Position numbers and translations under genes: made by a program. 64,000 nucleotides of DNA from DATBLE01 sp963764565 (GTDB lineage: Bacteria > Actinomycetota > Thermoleophilia > Gaiellales > Gaiellaceae): contig CAVXTD010000011.1 of NCBI GenBank assembly GCA_963764565.1, positions 62,001-126,000 of the forward strand. Direction: 5' to 3'. Below are positions 27,899 through 36,299 of the stretch, one piece after another (within the stretch, counting starts at the first letter, position 1; each line of letters begins with the position of its first letter). The notes beneath the pieces are model-generated. The model ran no database searches. It saw only the letters and a program-made list of their open reading frames with translations, and was not told the DNA's origin.

Positions 27899-28326
27899 GG
27901 GTTCAGTGCCGCCTGCATCCCGGCTTTCGCGTTTGCCCCGACCCGGTTGAAGATGCGCTGCATGACCGGATCGAGCAGCCGGCGGACGCCTCCGAACTCG
28001 AGCCGCGCGTCGTAGTGGACACGCGACCCGTGCTCTGCGGGCTCGACCGTGATCGTGTCCCGCGTGAAGAATCCCGGACGCCTCGCTTCGAGCACGACGC
28101 GCCGTGGCGGGTCGTGCTCGACGATTGCGTACTCGAGCGGCACGTCCCGCCCGGCGAAGCGCGCGACGAGCTCGAACACGGACCCGACGCCGATCGGCGC
28201 GTCGCCGGCCCGGTGGGCCTCGCTCACACTGGGATCCCAGAACTGGGCGTTCGAGAAGTCGGCCATGTAGGCGAACGCCTCCTCCGGGGGCAGCGTCGAC
28301 TCGATCATCGTCTGATAGCGGGCCAT
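27895..28326 (-). CDS. SRPBCC-family protein in operon with heliorhodopsin
   Basis: This 143-residue START-like (polyketide cyclase/dehydrase) fold has 'ARYQTMIESTLPPEEAFAYM' at the N-terminus, 'VFELVARFAGRDVPLEYAI', 'PGFFTRDTITVEPAEHGS' and a C-terminal long helix. The fold binds hydrophobic ligands in a deep pocket. Here it might carry a lipid or carotenoid-derived ligand, but that is speculation. Its stop overlaps the heliorhodopsin start (GTGA), so the two are co-translated. Start ATG 28326. Confidence 0.86.
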   Translation of the reverse strand: MARYQTMIESTLPPEEAFAYMADFSNAQFWDPSVSEAHRAGDAPIGVGSVFELVARFAGRDVPLEYAIVEHDPPRRVVLEARRPGFFTRDTITVEPAEHGSRVHYDARLEFGGVRRLLDPVMQRIFNRVGANAKAGMQAALNP

Positions 28327-28337
28327 GCGCAGGCTCT

Positions 28338-28440
28338 CTACGACCGGAGGTGCGCCTCGACGAGCCAGAGGTGCTTCTCCACGATACGCTCTTGCGACCG
28401 CACTCCGGGTCGGAGCCGATCGGCAGCGTGGATTTGCCCT
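28338..28440 (-). pseudogene. possible C-terminal remnant of a Dps/ferritin-like protein
   Basis: The minus-strand reading 'SQERIVEKHLWLVEAHLRS' followed by a stop resembles the last helix of Dps (DNA-protection ferritins end in a 'LEKxxWxxRAHL'-like helix). No N-terminal Dps sequence was found upstream in any frame. The 28441-28630 stretch shows nothing else. If real, this is a decayed iron-storage gene next to a metal transporter and a light-response cluster. Confidence 0.28.
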
Positions 28441-28630
28441 GCCAGAAGAGTCCGGTGCTTTAGAGGCCGTGTCCTGTGCCGTCGAGGGTGTTCGTAAGGC
28501 ATGCCCATCTCCTCGAGACTCGCTCGGGTCCGGCGGCGATCAAGGCGCACCTCTTCGCGGAGTCGCGGAGCGAACCCGCCTGCGGGCGGCGGCCTCTCGG
28601 CTCAGCTGCGAATGCGGAGACACGGTCGAC

Positions 28631-28670
28631 GAGAACGAGAAGGCCCGCAAACGCGGGCCTTCTCCGTTCT
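28631..28670 (-). terminator. long hairpin after the 28689 gene
   Basis: A perfect 12-bp stem (28637-28648 with 28653-28664, loop AAAC) is extended by GAGAAC/GTTCTC with a one-base bulge. It lies just downstream of the minus-strand gene ending at 28689. Confidence 0.75.
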
Positions 28671-28688
28671 CGACGTGCGTTCCCGCTG

Positions 28689-29006
28689 TTACGCCTGAAC
28701 CGACCCGTTCGTCAGCTTGTGCGCGATGACCTCACCCGTCGTGACCCTGGGCGGGTTGGGAAGGATTGACTCGAGCTTCTGGTCGACGACCCAGCTGGAG
28801 GCGACGCGGGTCGACTCCTCGGCCTGGGTCGAGGTGTCAAAAAGGCCGACGGAGGTGAACACGCCGCTCCCCGACTCGATCAGGTAGTAGCCGCTGAAGC
28901 CCGGCAGCTTGCTCAGGCTCGGCATCAACGTCTCGCCGACCTTGCGCGTCAACTCGGGCTTGCTGCTCTGGTCGATTCCCTCGTAGCGTCTCACGGTCGC
29001 ATACAT
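28689..29006 (-). CDS. small dimeric alpha/beta-barrel (ABM-like) protein
   Basis: This 105-residue protein resembles the antibiotic-biosynthesis-monooxygenase / dimeric alpha-beta barrel group. 'MYATVRRYEGIDQSSKPEL' opens the ferredoxin-like fold, 'LPGFSGYYLIESGSGVFTSV' is the central strand pair, and a helix follows ('TSTQAEESTRVASSWV'). No catalytic residue can be assigned. I chose ATG 29006 because GGGAG lies 6 nt upstream; the longer TTG start at 29018 is less likely. It is followed directly by a strong terminator. Confidence 0.65.
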   Translation of the reverse strand: MYATVRRYEGIDQSSKPELTRKVGETLMPSLSKLPGFSGYYLIESGSGVFTSVGLFDTSTQAEESTRVASSWVVDQKLESILPNPPRVTTGEVIAHKLTNGSVQA

Positions 29007-29202
29007 CTTTGCTCCCAACTGTTATCTCTCAAGGTTGGGGAACTCAGGACGAACTCCCCTCGTGCACTCAGGCCAGGTGTGACAGTCAGAAAGGAATCGT
29101 GCGAGCCTTTGCCGGCTTCCGCGCTAGGCCTACGCGCTCAACCACTATAGCTGCGATCTGTCTCCGGGCGGTGGCAGCGACCGCGACTACGACTACGCTG
29201 AC

Positions 29203-29433
29203 ATGCCCCTGGGTAAGCACAGCCGCAGATACGCTCCCCACGTGAAGCGCTTGCGCGCCTTCATCGAACGCTTGCCCGGTGGGCACCGGCCACCGACAGG
29301 ACCGATGACCACGACGGAGGCGATGGAGGCGGAAGCGCTACGGCAGGAGACGCCGGCGGCTGACGACCAGGGGATCGAGCACGAGGAGGACGTGGCAAGC
29401 GCCCCCCGTGATCCCGCGGTGCCTCCGGTCTAG
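29203..29433 (+). CDS. doubtful small ORF
   Basis: A 76-codon ORF on the plus strand, with an Arg-rich start and an acidic tail ('GIEHEEDVASAPRDPAVP'). It has no recognised domain and no clear Shine-Dalgarno sequence. It is listed only because the strand is otherwise empty here. It may be non-coding. Confidence 0.25.
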   Translation: MPLGKHSRRYAPHVKRLRAFIERLPGGHRPPTGPMTTTEAMEAEALRQETPAADDQGIEHEEDVASAPRDPAVPPV

Positions 29434-29657
29434 ATCTTCCCGGGCTCCCGGCCGGGCCACGTTGTTCCGGTCCCGCCTCCGGCCGCCTCAGCCTGAGGAA
29501 GGAGGAGGACAAGAAGCTGGTCGAGCCTGCGCCTGAACGGACTTCTTCCGCGCGAGCCCTGGCCGAACCACGCCACGAGAGCCCAGGCCACGAGGTAGAG
29601 CAGCCAGATCAGCGACACGCTCTGCAAAACGAACAGGACCACCGGTTCTTCGGTCAT
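29430..29657 (-). CDS. small single-pass membrane protein
   Basis: This 75-residue product has one strong transmembrane helix near the N-terminus ('VVLFVLQSVSLIWLLYLVAW') and a basic cytoplasmic tail ('GSRGRSPFRRRLDQLL'). Function unknown. Its ATG overlaps the end of the upstream minus-strand gene, suggesting co-transcription. Confidence 0.45.
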   Translation of the reverse strand: MTEEPVVLFVLQSVSLIWLLYLVAWALVAWFGQGSRGRSPFRRRLDQLLVLLLPQAEAAGGGTGTTWPGREPGKI

Positions 29658-30112
29658 GTCTTGAGCCAGGGTCGAGAGGTGCTCGATGACCAGGAGGCCC
29701 GGCGGAGCCGGCCACGATCCGCTGCGCCCCTCGGTTTCCGCGCGTCGACTCGCGCCGGGAACCGGCCGGAGCTCCCGTTCAACTCGACGACGAAGAAGCG
29801 GTCGGCGGCTCTGGCGACCGTCCCCTCGTGGATGTCGGCCGGCGCGACGATCGCGCCGAGGTGGGCCGGCACGACGATGAAGCGCTCGGCGGTCCCCCTG
29901 TCCGCTGCGCCTGCGGCGGGGAACGTCTCCCGACAACCCGGCAATGCACATTCGCAGCGAAGCCGGCCGATCGTGCCGCTGCGCTCGAGGTTGTGGGCGC
30001 GGCGCGACTCCCTGAGCCGGGCGGCGACGCGGGCGGAACGGGAAACGCTCTTGCCGGGAGGAGGGCGGTTGAGGCGGCGGTCGAGGAGCGGCAAGGTGAG
30101 TGCTGCGGTCAC
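29654..30112 (-). CDS. small protein with a CxC...C cysteine motif of actinobacterial type
   Basis: This reading of about 152 residues starts at GTG 30112, preceded by GGGAG. The core 'GRLRCECALPGCRETFPAA', then 'RFIVVPAHLGAI' and 'AADRFFVVE', resembles the small 'CECG-x2-C' domain common in actinobacteria next to response regulators ('FAVVPGHE..', 'YDVVEK'). Its function is unknown; a metal site is possible. The last about 40 residues are Arg/Ser-rich and may be out of frame. Confidence 0.45.
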   Translation of the reverse strand: MTAALTLPLLDRRLNRPPPGKSVSRSARVAARLRESRRAHNLERSGTIGRLRCECALPGCRETFPAAGAADRGTAERFIVVPAHLGAIVAPADIHEGTVARAADRFFVVELNGSSGRFPARVDARKPRGAADRGRLRRASWSSSTSRPWLKT

Positions 30113-30322
30113 ATCTACTCCCTTGGTGGAGGCTGATCGCCGACCGGGCTCACTCGGGTCGGCCGGAACCTGCTCCAACCCGCATCGTGTGTGGGAGCGT
30201 ACTCCGCCGGGCCTCGAGGTATGCGACCGAGCCAAGCACTTCGCTCGTGCCGATGATTACGGCACTGACCGGCACAGTAGCATCGCCGGTGCGGCGGACT
30301 CACCACGGACGCGAATCGTGGG

Positions 30323-30398
30323 TACAATTATCATGCGGGCCGAGAGCGAAACTCGGCTCTTCGTACTACCGCGACTGCCACAGCGAAGTGGTGTCGCG
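30323..30398 (+). promoter_or_regulatory. promoter and structured 5' leader of the repeat-protein array
   Basis: A TACAAT -10 box (30323-30328) is followed, at the expected transcript start, by two hairpins. The first is GCCGAG/CTCGGC (30339-30357) with loop AGCGAAA. The second is CGCGAC/GTCGCG enclosing CCAC/GTGG (30370-30398) with loop AGCGAA. About 150 nt of leader precede the GTG at 30485. I could not match this to a known riboswitch class. The 30113-30322 stretch holds nothing recognisable. Confidence 0.4.
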
Positions 30399-30484
30399 AC
30401 TTTACCTCCCTCAAGCACTGGGACGGACCGCTGCCAGGCCGCTTGGCCCATGAGCAGCGTCAATTCGAGCTTGGGGAGGATCCC

Positions 30485-31357
30485 GTGGAACCGTCAAAGA
30501 GGAACAAAGACAAGTCACGTTCGATCAAGAAACGGTGGGCGCTGGTTGGAGCGTTGATTGGCGCAGGTACGACGCTTGCGTTCGTGGTTGGTCTCGGTGT
30601 TCTCGCTGGGGCCGGGGTGGCGGCGAGTTCGGTGAAGCCGGTGAGCACTTCGCCGCCGTCGATCTCGGGGACGCCGCAGGCGGGCGAGACGCTTACTGGC
30701 GAGGAGGGTAAGTGGAGCGGTAAGCCGTCTGACTTCAACGATTTTTGGTTGCGTTGTGACAAGACCGGGGGTAGTTGCTCGAAGATCAGTGGGGCGAACT
30801 CGCTGAAGTACACGCTGAAGTCGAACGATGTCGGGAACACGCTGCGGTTCAGAGTGGACGCGAAGAACGCGGATGGCAGCACGACTGCGACGTCGGTGCC
30901 GACGGCGGTGGTCGTCGCGGCGAGCAAGTCCGCGCCGCCCTCGACTACGCCCGCGACCGGCTGCCCGAGCGGCAGCGGTGCGATCAACATCGCCGATCTC
31001 GGATCGCCGGCGCTCCTGCTGATCGACACGCAGCAGACGAATCCGTCGGTCGTCAGCAGCGGAACGAATCAGCTGATCGTCCGCTACCACGTCTCCGCCT
31101 GCAAGGGCCGCTCGGTGCAGGGCGCTCTGGTCTACGCGACCGCCGTGCCCTTCAACCAACTGTCGATCCCGCCTGAGCAGCAGACCAACAGCGACGGCTG
31201 GGCGGAGCTCGACTTCCACATGCTCGCCGGCTTCCCGGTCAGCTCGAAGCAGCAGCTGATCGCGATCTTCGCCCGGGCGCGCAAGTCGGGCGAGAACATC
31301 CTCGGCGGCATCTCCACCCGCCGCCTCTTCTCCGTCAAGGTCAACCAGCACGGCTAA
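30485..31357 (+). CDS. exported Ig-like-repeat protein, array member A (1 repeat)
   Basis: This 290-residue protein has a basic N-terminus and a signal anchor ('TTLAFVVGLGVLAGAGVAAS', about residues 25-45). One Ig-like repeat of about 90 residues follows ('PPSISGTPQAGETLTGEEGK' to 'VPTAVVV', with a Cys pair in 'LRCDKTGGSCSKI'). A Ser/Thr/Pro linker leads to the conserved C-terminal cassette starting at 'CPSGSGAINIADLGSPALLL' and ending at 'ISTRRLFSVKVNQHG'. The cassette is predicted all-beta and extracellular. GTG 30485 is preceded by GGGGAGGA. Function unknown; a cell-surface or adhesion role is inferred from the architecture. Confidence 0.82.
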   Translation: MEPSKRNKDKSRSIKKRWALVGALIGAGTTLAFVVGLGVLAGAGVAASSVKPVSTSPPSISGTPQAGETLTGEEGKWSGKPSDFNDFWLRCDKTGGSCSKISGANSLKYTLKSNDVGNTLRFRVDAKNADGSTTATSVPTAVVVAASKSAPPSTTPATGCPSGSGAINIADLGSPALLLIDTQQTNPSVVSSGTNQLIVRYHVSACKGRSVQGALVYATAVPFNQLSIPPEQQTNSDGWAELDFHMLAGFPVSSKQQLIAIFARARKSGENILGGISTRRLFSVKVNQHG

Positions 31358-31424
31358 TAACCCCACGGCCGGGGGTCGACGACCCCCAAAGGGGCGCCCC
31401 CGGCTTCAAGGGGAAGGAGTGAAG

Positions 31425-32560
31425 ATGTCACGTTCGATCAGGAAACGCCGGACGCTCTTCGGAGCGCTTATCGGCACAGGCACGACGCTCGCACTCGTGA
31501 TCGGTTTCGGCGTTCTCGTCGGCGCCGGCGCGGCGGCGGGCTCGGACAAGCCGGTGAACATCGGCGCGCCGTCGATCTTGTCCGGTACGGCGCAGGTGGG
31601 CGAGAAGCTGACCGCGAGCGATGGCGGCTGGAAGGCTGCGACCAGCTTCGACTACTTCTGGACACGCTGCAGCAAGAGTGGGAATAGCTGCTCGAACATC
31701 AGCGGAGCTACGTCGAAGACCTACACGGTCACGTCGGACGACGTCGGTCACACGCTTCGGTTCAAGGTAGAAGCGACAAACGCAGACGGCACGACCGTCC
31801 TATCGTCCGACCAGACCGCGGTCGTCATCGCCGCAGGCAGCCCGTTGCCGCACAACACGTCCCCGCCGACGATCAAGGGCACGCCGCAAGAGGGCAAGAC
31901 GCTGAGCGGCGACGGGGGCAAATGGACTGGCAACCCGAGCGACTACAACGACTTCTGGATGCGCTGCGACAAGAGCGGTGGAAGCTGTTGAACATCAGCG
32001 GCGCGAACGACCAGAACGTACGTGCTGAAGGCGAACGATGTCGGGAACACGATCCGGTTCAAGGTGGACGCGAAGAACCGGACGGCAGCAACCCGCAACG
32101 TCTACGCCGACGCGGTGATCACCGCGGCGACAGGCCCTACCGCCGCCGCCCACAACCGCGGCCGGCTGTCCGGGTGGCACCGGTGCGGCAACATCGCCGA
32201 TATCGGGTCGCCGGCGCTGCTGCTGATCGACGCACAGCAGACGAACCCTCGGTCGTCAGCAGCGGAACGAATCAGCTGATCGTCCGCTACCACGTCTCCG
32301 CCTGCAAGGGCCGCTCGGTACAGGGCGCCCTGGTCTACGCGACCGCCGTGCCCTTCAACCAGCTGACGATCCCGCCTGAGCAGCAGACCAACAGCGACGG
32401 CTGGGCGGAGCTCGACTTCCACATGCTCGCCGGCTTCCCGGTCAGCTCGAAGCAGCAGCTGATCGCGATCTTCGCCCGCGCGCGCAAGTCGGGCGAGAAC
32501 ATCCTCGGCGGCATCTCCACGCGCCGCCTCTTCTCCGTCAAGGTCGACCAGCACGGCTAA
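31425..32560 (+). CDS. exported Ig-like-repeat protein, array member B (2 repeats), frameshifted
   Basis: This has the same layout as member A: signal anchor 'TLFGALIGTGTTLALVIGFG', two Ig-like repeats and the C-terminal cassette. The first frame ends at a TGA at 31989-31991. The sister copy C reads TGTTCGAAC where B has TGTTGAAC, so a single missing C causes the stop. Further indels occur near 32012 and 32245, after which the cassette is read to 32560. Either B is a recent pseudogene or these are sequencing indels within near-identical repeats. ATG 31425 follows AAGGAG. Confidence 0.75.
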
Positions 32561-32627
32561 TAACCCCACGGCCGGGGGTCGACGACCGCAAAGGGGCGCC
32601 CCCAGGCTTCAAGGGGAAGGAGTGAAG

Positions 32628-33773
32628 ATGTCACGTTCGATCAGGAAACGCGGACGCTCTTCGGAGCGCTTATCGGCACGGGCACGACGCTCGCGCTCGT
32701 GATCGGTCTCGGCGTTCTCGCCGGCGCCGGCGCGGCGGCGAGCTCGGACAAGCCGGTGAACATCCTCGCGCCGTCGATCTTGCGGGTACGCCGCAGGTGG
32801 GCGAGAAGCTGACCGCGAGCGATGGTGCCTGGAACGAATGCGACCAGCTTCAACGACTTCTGGACGCGCTGCAGCAAGAGTGGGAATAGCTGCTCGAACA
32901 TCAGCGGAGCTACGTCGAAGACCTACACGGTCACGTCGGCCGACGTCGGTCACACGCTTCGGTTCAAGGTGGAAGCGACGAACGCAGACGGCACGACCGT
33001 CCTGTCGTCCGACCAGACCGCGGTCGTCATCGCCGCAGGCAGCCCGTTGCCGCACAACACGTCCCCGCCGACGATCACGGGCACGCCGCAAGAGGGCAAG
33101 ACGCTCAGCGGCGACCGGGGCAAATGGAGCTGGCAACCCGAGCGACTACAACGACTTCTGGATGCGCTGCGACAAGAGCGGTGGAAGCTGTTCGAACATC
33201 AGCGGCGCCAACAACAAGAACGGCTACGTGCTCAAGTCGACCGATGTCGGGAACACGATCCGGTTCAAGGTGGACGCGAAGAACTCGGCCGGCAGCAACT
33301 CCGCAACGTCCACCCCGACCGCCGTGATCGCCGCGGCGACCAGGCCCCTGCCGCCGCCGCCCACAACCGCGGCCGGCTGTCCGGGTGGCACCGGTGCGGT
33401 CAACATCGCCAATATCGGGTCGCCGGCGCTGCTGCTGATCGACGCGCAGCAGACGAACCCGTCGGTCGTCAACAGCGGAACGAATCAGCTGATCGTCCGC
33501 TACCACGTCTCCGCCTGCAAGGGCCGCTCGGTGCAGGGCGCTCTGGTCTACGCGACCGCCGTGCCCTTCAACCAGCTGACGATCCCGCCCGAGCGGCAGA
33601 CCAACAGCGGCGGCTGGGCGGAGCTCGACTTCCGCATGCTCGCCGGGTTCCCGGTCAGCTCGAAGCAGCAGCTGATCGCGATCTTCGCCCGGGCGCGCAA
33701 GTCGGGCGAGAACATCCTCGGCGGCATCTCTACCCGCCGCCTCTTCTCCGTCAAGGTCAACCTGCACGGCTGA
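32628..33773 (+). CDS. exported Ig-like-repeat protein, array member C (2 repeats), frameshifted
   Basis: This is closest to member B, and the leader 'GGGGAAGGAGTGAAGATG' is shared exactly. The frame is lost within ten codons (B has AAACGCCGG, C has AAACGCGG) and again near 32785, 32830 and 33125. The two repeats ('TSFNDFWTRCSKSGNSCSNI', 'SDYNDFWMRCDKSGGSCSN') and the C-terminal cassette are otherwise complete. Their preservation between the indels suggests an intact gene with base-calling errors. The strong hairpin at 33781 follows. Confidence 0.72.
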
Positions 33774-33780
33774 TACCCCA

Positions 33781-33816
33781 CGGCCGGGGGCGCCCCAAAA
33801 GGGGCGCCCCCGGCCG
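33781..33816 (+). terminator. 16-bp hairpin between array members C and D
   Basis: A perfect 16-bp G/C stem (33781-33796 with 33801-33816) closes on AAAA, followed by GTTCC. Related but less perfect GC-rich spacers separate A from B (about 31362-31405) and B from C (about 32565-32612). The spacer was therefore duplicated with the genes. Confidence 0.75.
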
Positions 33817-33834
33817 TTCCAGGAAAGGAACAAG

Positions 33835-35580
33835 ATGGATCATTCGACGAGCAATCACCGGACGCTCTTTGGAGCGCTCATCGGCATGGGCACAACGCTC
33901 GCGCTCGTGATCTGCCTCGGTGTCCTCGCCGGGGCCGGCGGCGCAGCGGGGCCGCAGGATGTACCAACGAACGACATTCTGCCGACGATCACGGGCGTTG
34001 CGAGAGTGGGCCAGACGCTCACGGGCAGCATGGGCACCTGGCTCGGCAACCCGAGTTCGTTCAGCTATCAGTGGATTCGCTGCGACGAAAACGGGGACCA
34101 TTGCTCGTTTCTGAGCGGCGCCACCAGCACGACCCGCACGATCACCTCGGCCGACCTCGGCCAGACGATCCGGTTCAGGGTCGAGGCGATCAACCAGGAC
34201 GGACACACGTTCTCGACCTCGCTTACGACCGCCAAGGTCGCCGCGGCCGCGGCTAGTGGCAGCCCGCCTTCCAACACGTCCTCGCCGACGGTCTCGGGAA
34301 CCCCGCAAGAGGGCAAGACGCTCACCGGTCATCCCGGCGGCTGGACCGGCAACCCAAGCGACTACAACTACTACTGGTTGCATTGCGACACGAACGGGAA
34401 CCATTGCTCGTACATCGGCGGCGCCAACAATGCGACGTACACGCCCGCCTCGTCCGACGTCGGTACGACGCTGCGATTCAGGGTGGACGCGAAGAACGCG
34501 TCCGGCACAACCTCCGCGTACTCTGTGCCGACCGCAGTCGTCGCCGCTGCCCCCACCGGCTTGCCGCGCAACACCTCCTTGCCGACGATCGCCGGCACGC
34601 CGCAAGAGGGCAAGCCGCTGAGCGGTGACCGGGGCAAATGGACCGGCAACCCGGGCGACTACAACTACTACTGGTTGCATTGCGACACGAACGGGAACCA
34701 TTGCTCGTACATCGGCGGCGCCAACAACGCGACGTACACGCCCGCCTCGTCCGACGTCGGTACGACGCTGCGGTTCAGGGTGGACGCGAAGAACGCGTCC
34801 GGCACAACCTCCGCGTACTCTGTGCCGACCGCAGTCGTCGTTGCCGGCCCCAACTTGCCGCGCAACACCGCCTCCCCGACGATCTCGGGAACCCCGGCCG
34901 TCGGCCGGGTACTCACCCTGAGGGTGGGAACGTGGACCGGGGCGCAGCCGATCAGCTTCCGGTATCAGTGGTATCGCTGCAACAGAAGCGGCGGCGGCTG
35001 CACTGCGATCCACGGTGCTTTCGGCCTGACCTGGAGAATCCTGCAGGCATCGGTTGGGCACACGATCCGGGCCGCCGTCACGGCAACGAACCCCGGCGGT
35101 ACTTCCTCAGCAACCTCGGTACCGACCGCAGTGATCAGCGCGGCGGCGACCAAACCCCCGCCGACGCCCCCAACCGCGGCCGGCTGCCCGAGCGGCACCG
35201 GGGCGGTCAACATCGCCAACATCGGCTCGCCGGCGCGCCTGTTGATTGACGCCCAGCAGACCAACCCGTCTGTGGTCACCAGAGGGACGAACCAGCTGAT
35301 CGTCCGCTACCACGTCTCCGCTTGCGGAGGACGCTCGGTCCAGGGTGCACTGGTCTACGCCACCGCTGTGCCCTTCAACCAGCTAACGATCCCCTCCGAA
35401 CGGCAGACCAACAGCTCCGGCTGGGCGGAGCTCGACTTCCACATGCTCGCCGGCTTCCCGGTCAGCTCCAAACAGCAGCTGATCGCGATCTTCGCCCGGG
35501 CACGCAAGCCGGGCGAGAACATCCTCGGCGGCATCTCCACCCGCCGCCTCTTCTCCATCAAGGTCAACCTGAACGGCTGA
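33835..35580 (+). CDS. exported Ig-like-repeat protein, array member D (4 repeats)
   Basis: This 581-residue protein is intact and is the longest member. The signal anchor is at about residues 8-38 ('TLFGALIGMGTTLALVICLG'). Four Ig-like repeats of about 90 residues follow. Repeats 2 and 3 are nearly identical to each other ('YYWLHCDTNGNHCSYIGGAN', 'YTPASSDVGTTLRFRVDAKN'), while repeats 1 and 4 are diverged. A proline-rich linker and the same C-terminal cassette as A-C complete it. Each repeat has a Cys pair likely to form a disulfide. ATG 33835 with AGGAAAGGAA upstream. A repeated surface stalk with an invariant distal domain is the simplest reading; ligand unknown. Confidence 0.88.
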   Translation: MDHSTSNHRTLFGALIGMGTTLALVICLGVLAGAGGAAGPQDVPTNDILPTITGVARVGQTLTGSMGTWLGNPSSFSYQWIRCDENGDHCSFLSGATSTTRTITSADLGQTIRFRVEAINQDGHTFSTSLTTAKVAAAAASGSPPSNTSSPTVSGTPQEGKTLTGHPGGWTGNPSDYNYYWLHCDTNGNHCSYIGGANNATYTPASSDVGTTLRFRVDAKNASGTTSAYSVPTAVVAAAPTGLPRNTSLPTIAGTPQEGKPLSGDRGKWTGNPGDYNYYWLHCDTNGNHCSYIGGANNATYTPASSDVGTTLRFRVDAKNASGTTSAYSVPTAVVVAGPNLPRNTASPTISGTPAVGRVLTLRVGTWTGAQPISFRYQWYRCNRSGGGCTAIHGAFGLTWRILQASVGHTIRAAVTATNPGGTSSATSVPTAVISAAATKPPPTPPTAAGCPSGTGAVNIANIGSPARLLIDAQQTNPSVVTRGTNQLIVRYHVSACGGRSVQGALVYATAVPFNQLTIPSERQTNSSGWAELDFHMLAGFPVSSKQQLIAIFARARKPGENILGGISTRRLFSIKVNLNG

Positions 35581-35589
35581 CACCACACC

Positions 35590-35626
35590 GGCTAAGGGGG
35601 TCGCCCGCAGGGGGCGGCCCCTAGCC
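35590..35626 (+). terminator. hairpin after array member D
   Basis: GGCTA..GGGG..CGCCC pairs with GGGCG..CCCC..TAGCC around a short loop, directly after the stop at 35580. It ends the array transcript. Confidence 0.6.
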
Positions 35627-35784
35627 CGTGGCAGCAGGGTGCTAAACTGGCTCCTCGCGGACCGCAATGATCGGTTCCGCGCGGGGACCCCCGCGATCGG
35701 CACAGACATCGGCGTCGCGTAGAGATCCACCCTCAGCAACCGGGCGGAGTGTGTTTTCCGTCGACTCGTGCGAGGAGGATCGAA

Positions 35785-36033
35785 ATGGAGATGCGGATCG
35801 TGGCGGGCGACTCCGAGAGTGCGTTCGCACTCGCGGAGTCGCTGACTGTGGCGTTCGGCGACGCTCGGGTTTCGCTTCGGCGTGATCGTCCGAACGTCGA
35901 GGTGCGGGTGCGCGGTGGATCGGATCAAACCGTTCTCCGGGTGCTGGACACGGTCGACCGCTGGCTCGACCACGCCGGCTCCAAATCGGCCGAGATGTGG
36001 CTCGGGAAGCGCTCGTACACGATCGAGCGCTAG
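35785..36033 (+). CDS. small alpha/beta domain protein, paralogue of the 37130 gene
   Basis: This 82-residue protein opens with 'MEMRIVAGDSESAFALAESL', then 'VEVRVRGGSDQTVLRVLDTV', and ends 'KSAEMWLGKRSYTIER'. The pattern (strand, helix over 'ESAxAL', two strands, helix 'VLxxVxRWL', final 'xxRSYxI') is repeated in the C-terminal half of the protein at 37130-37540. The fold looks like a small ferredoxin-like sandwich. Function unknown. GAGGAG (35772-35777) precedes ATG 35785. Confidence 0.6.
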   Translation: MEMRIVAGDSESAFALAESLTVAFGDARVSLRRDRPNVEVRVRGGSDQTVLRVLDTVDRWLDHAGSKSAEMWLGKRSYTIER

Positions 36034-36055
36034 GCCCGGACAAGGGCTGTCGCAA

Positions 36056-36263
36056 TGACTCACCCGACACCTCAACTCGGTACTGCGGGCCTGATGCCCG
36101 ACGTCCCGTAACTCGACTGGAAGGCGTTCTCCACCCGCTTCTTCCCAGAGCGGCACAGGCACGACCTCGAGGCCCTCCAGGCCTACGGGGCGTACCGGAA
36201 GGGGCTCCCCCGGTCGGCAACGCCGGCCGTTCGGGGGAGGCGGAGGAGGTCTGGGAAGGAGAA
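36056..36263 (+). pseudogene. broken small actinobacterial protein (FxxRFFPxRxRHDxEAL type)
   Basis: The reading 'DWKAFSTRFFPERHRHDLEA' with 'LQAYGAYRKG' resembles a small family frequent near actinobacterial regulators ('RFFPGRxRHDxEALxAYxxY'). The likely ATG at 36056 is separated from it by an in-frame TAA at about 36110. The tail ('EAEEVWEGEGG') is in another frame. It is a pseudogene or a mis-sequenced small gene, and its end is uncertain. Confidence 0.4.
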
Positions 36264-36299
36264 GGCGGCCGCCAGGGGAGGACGGCGGCCGCCAGGCGG

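Noticed and set aside
31377..31405. Inter-member GC-rich spacers as recombination (att) sites
   Set aside because: Their inverted structure fits terminators, and no recombinase gene is present.
33900..35100. Regular repeats that might suggest a CRISPR or DNA satellite
   Set aside because: They are in-frame protein repeats of about 90 codons; there are no short repeats with unique spacers.
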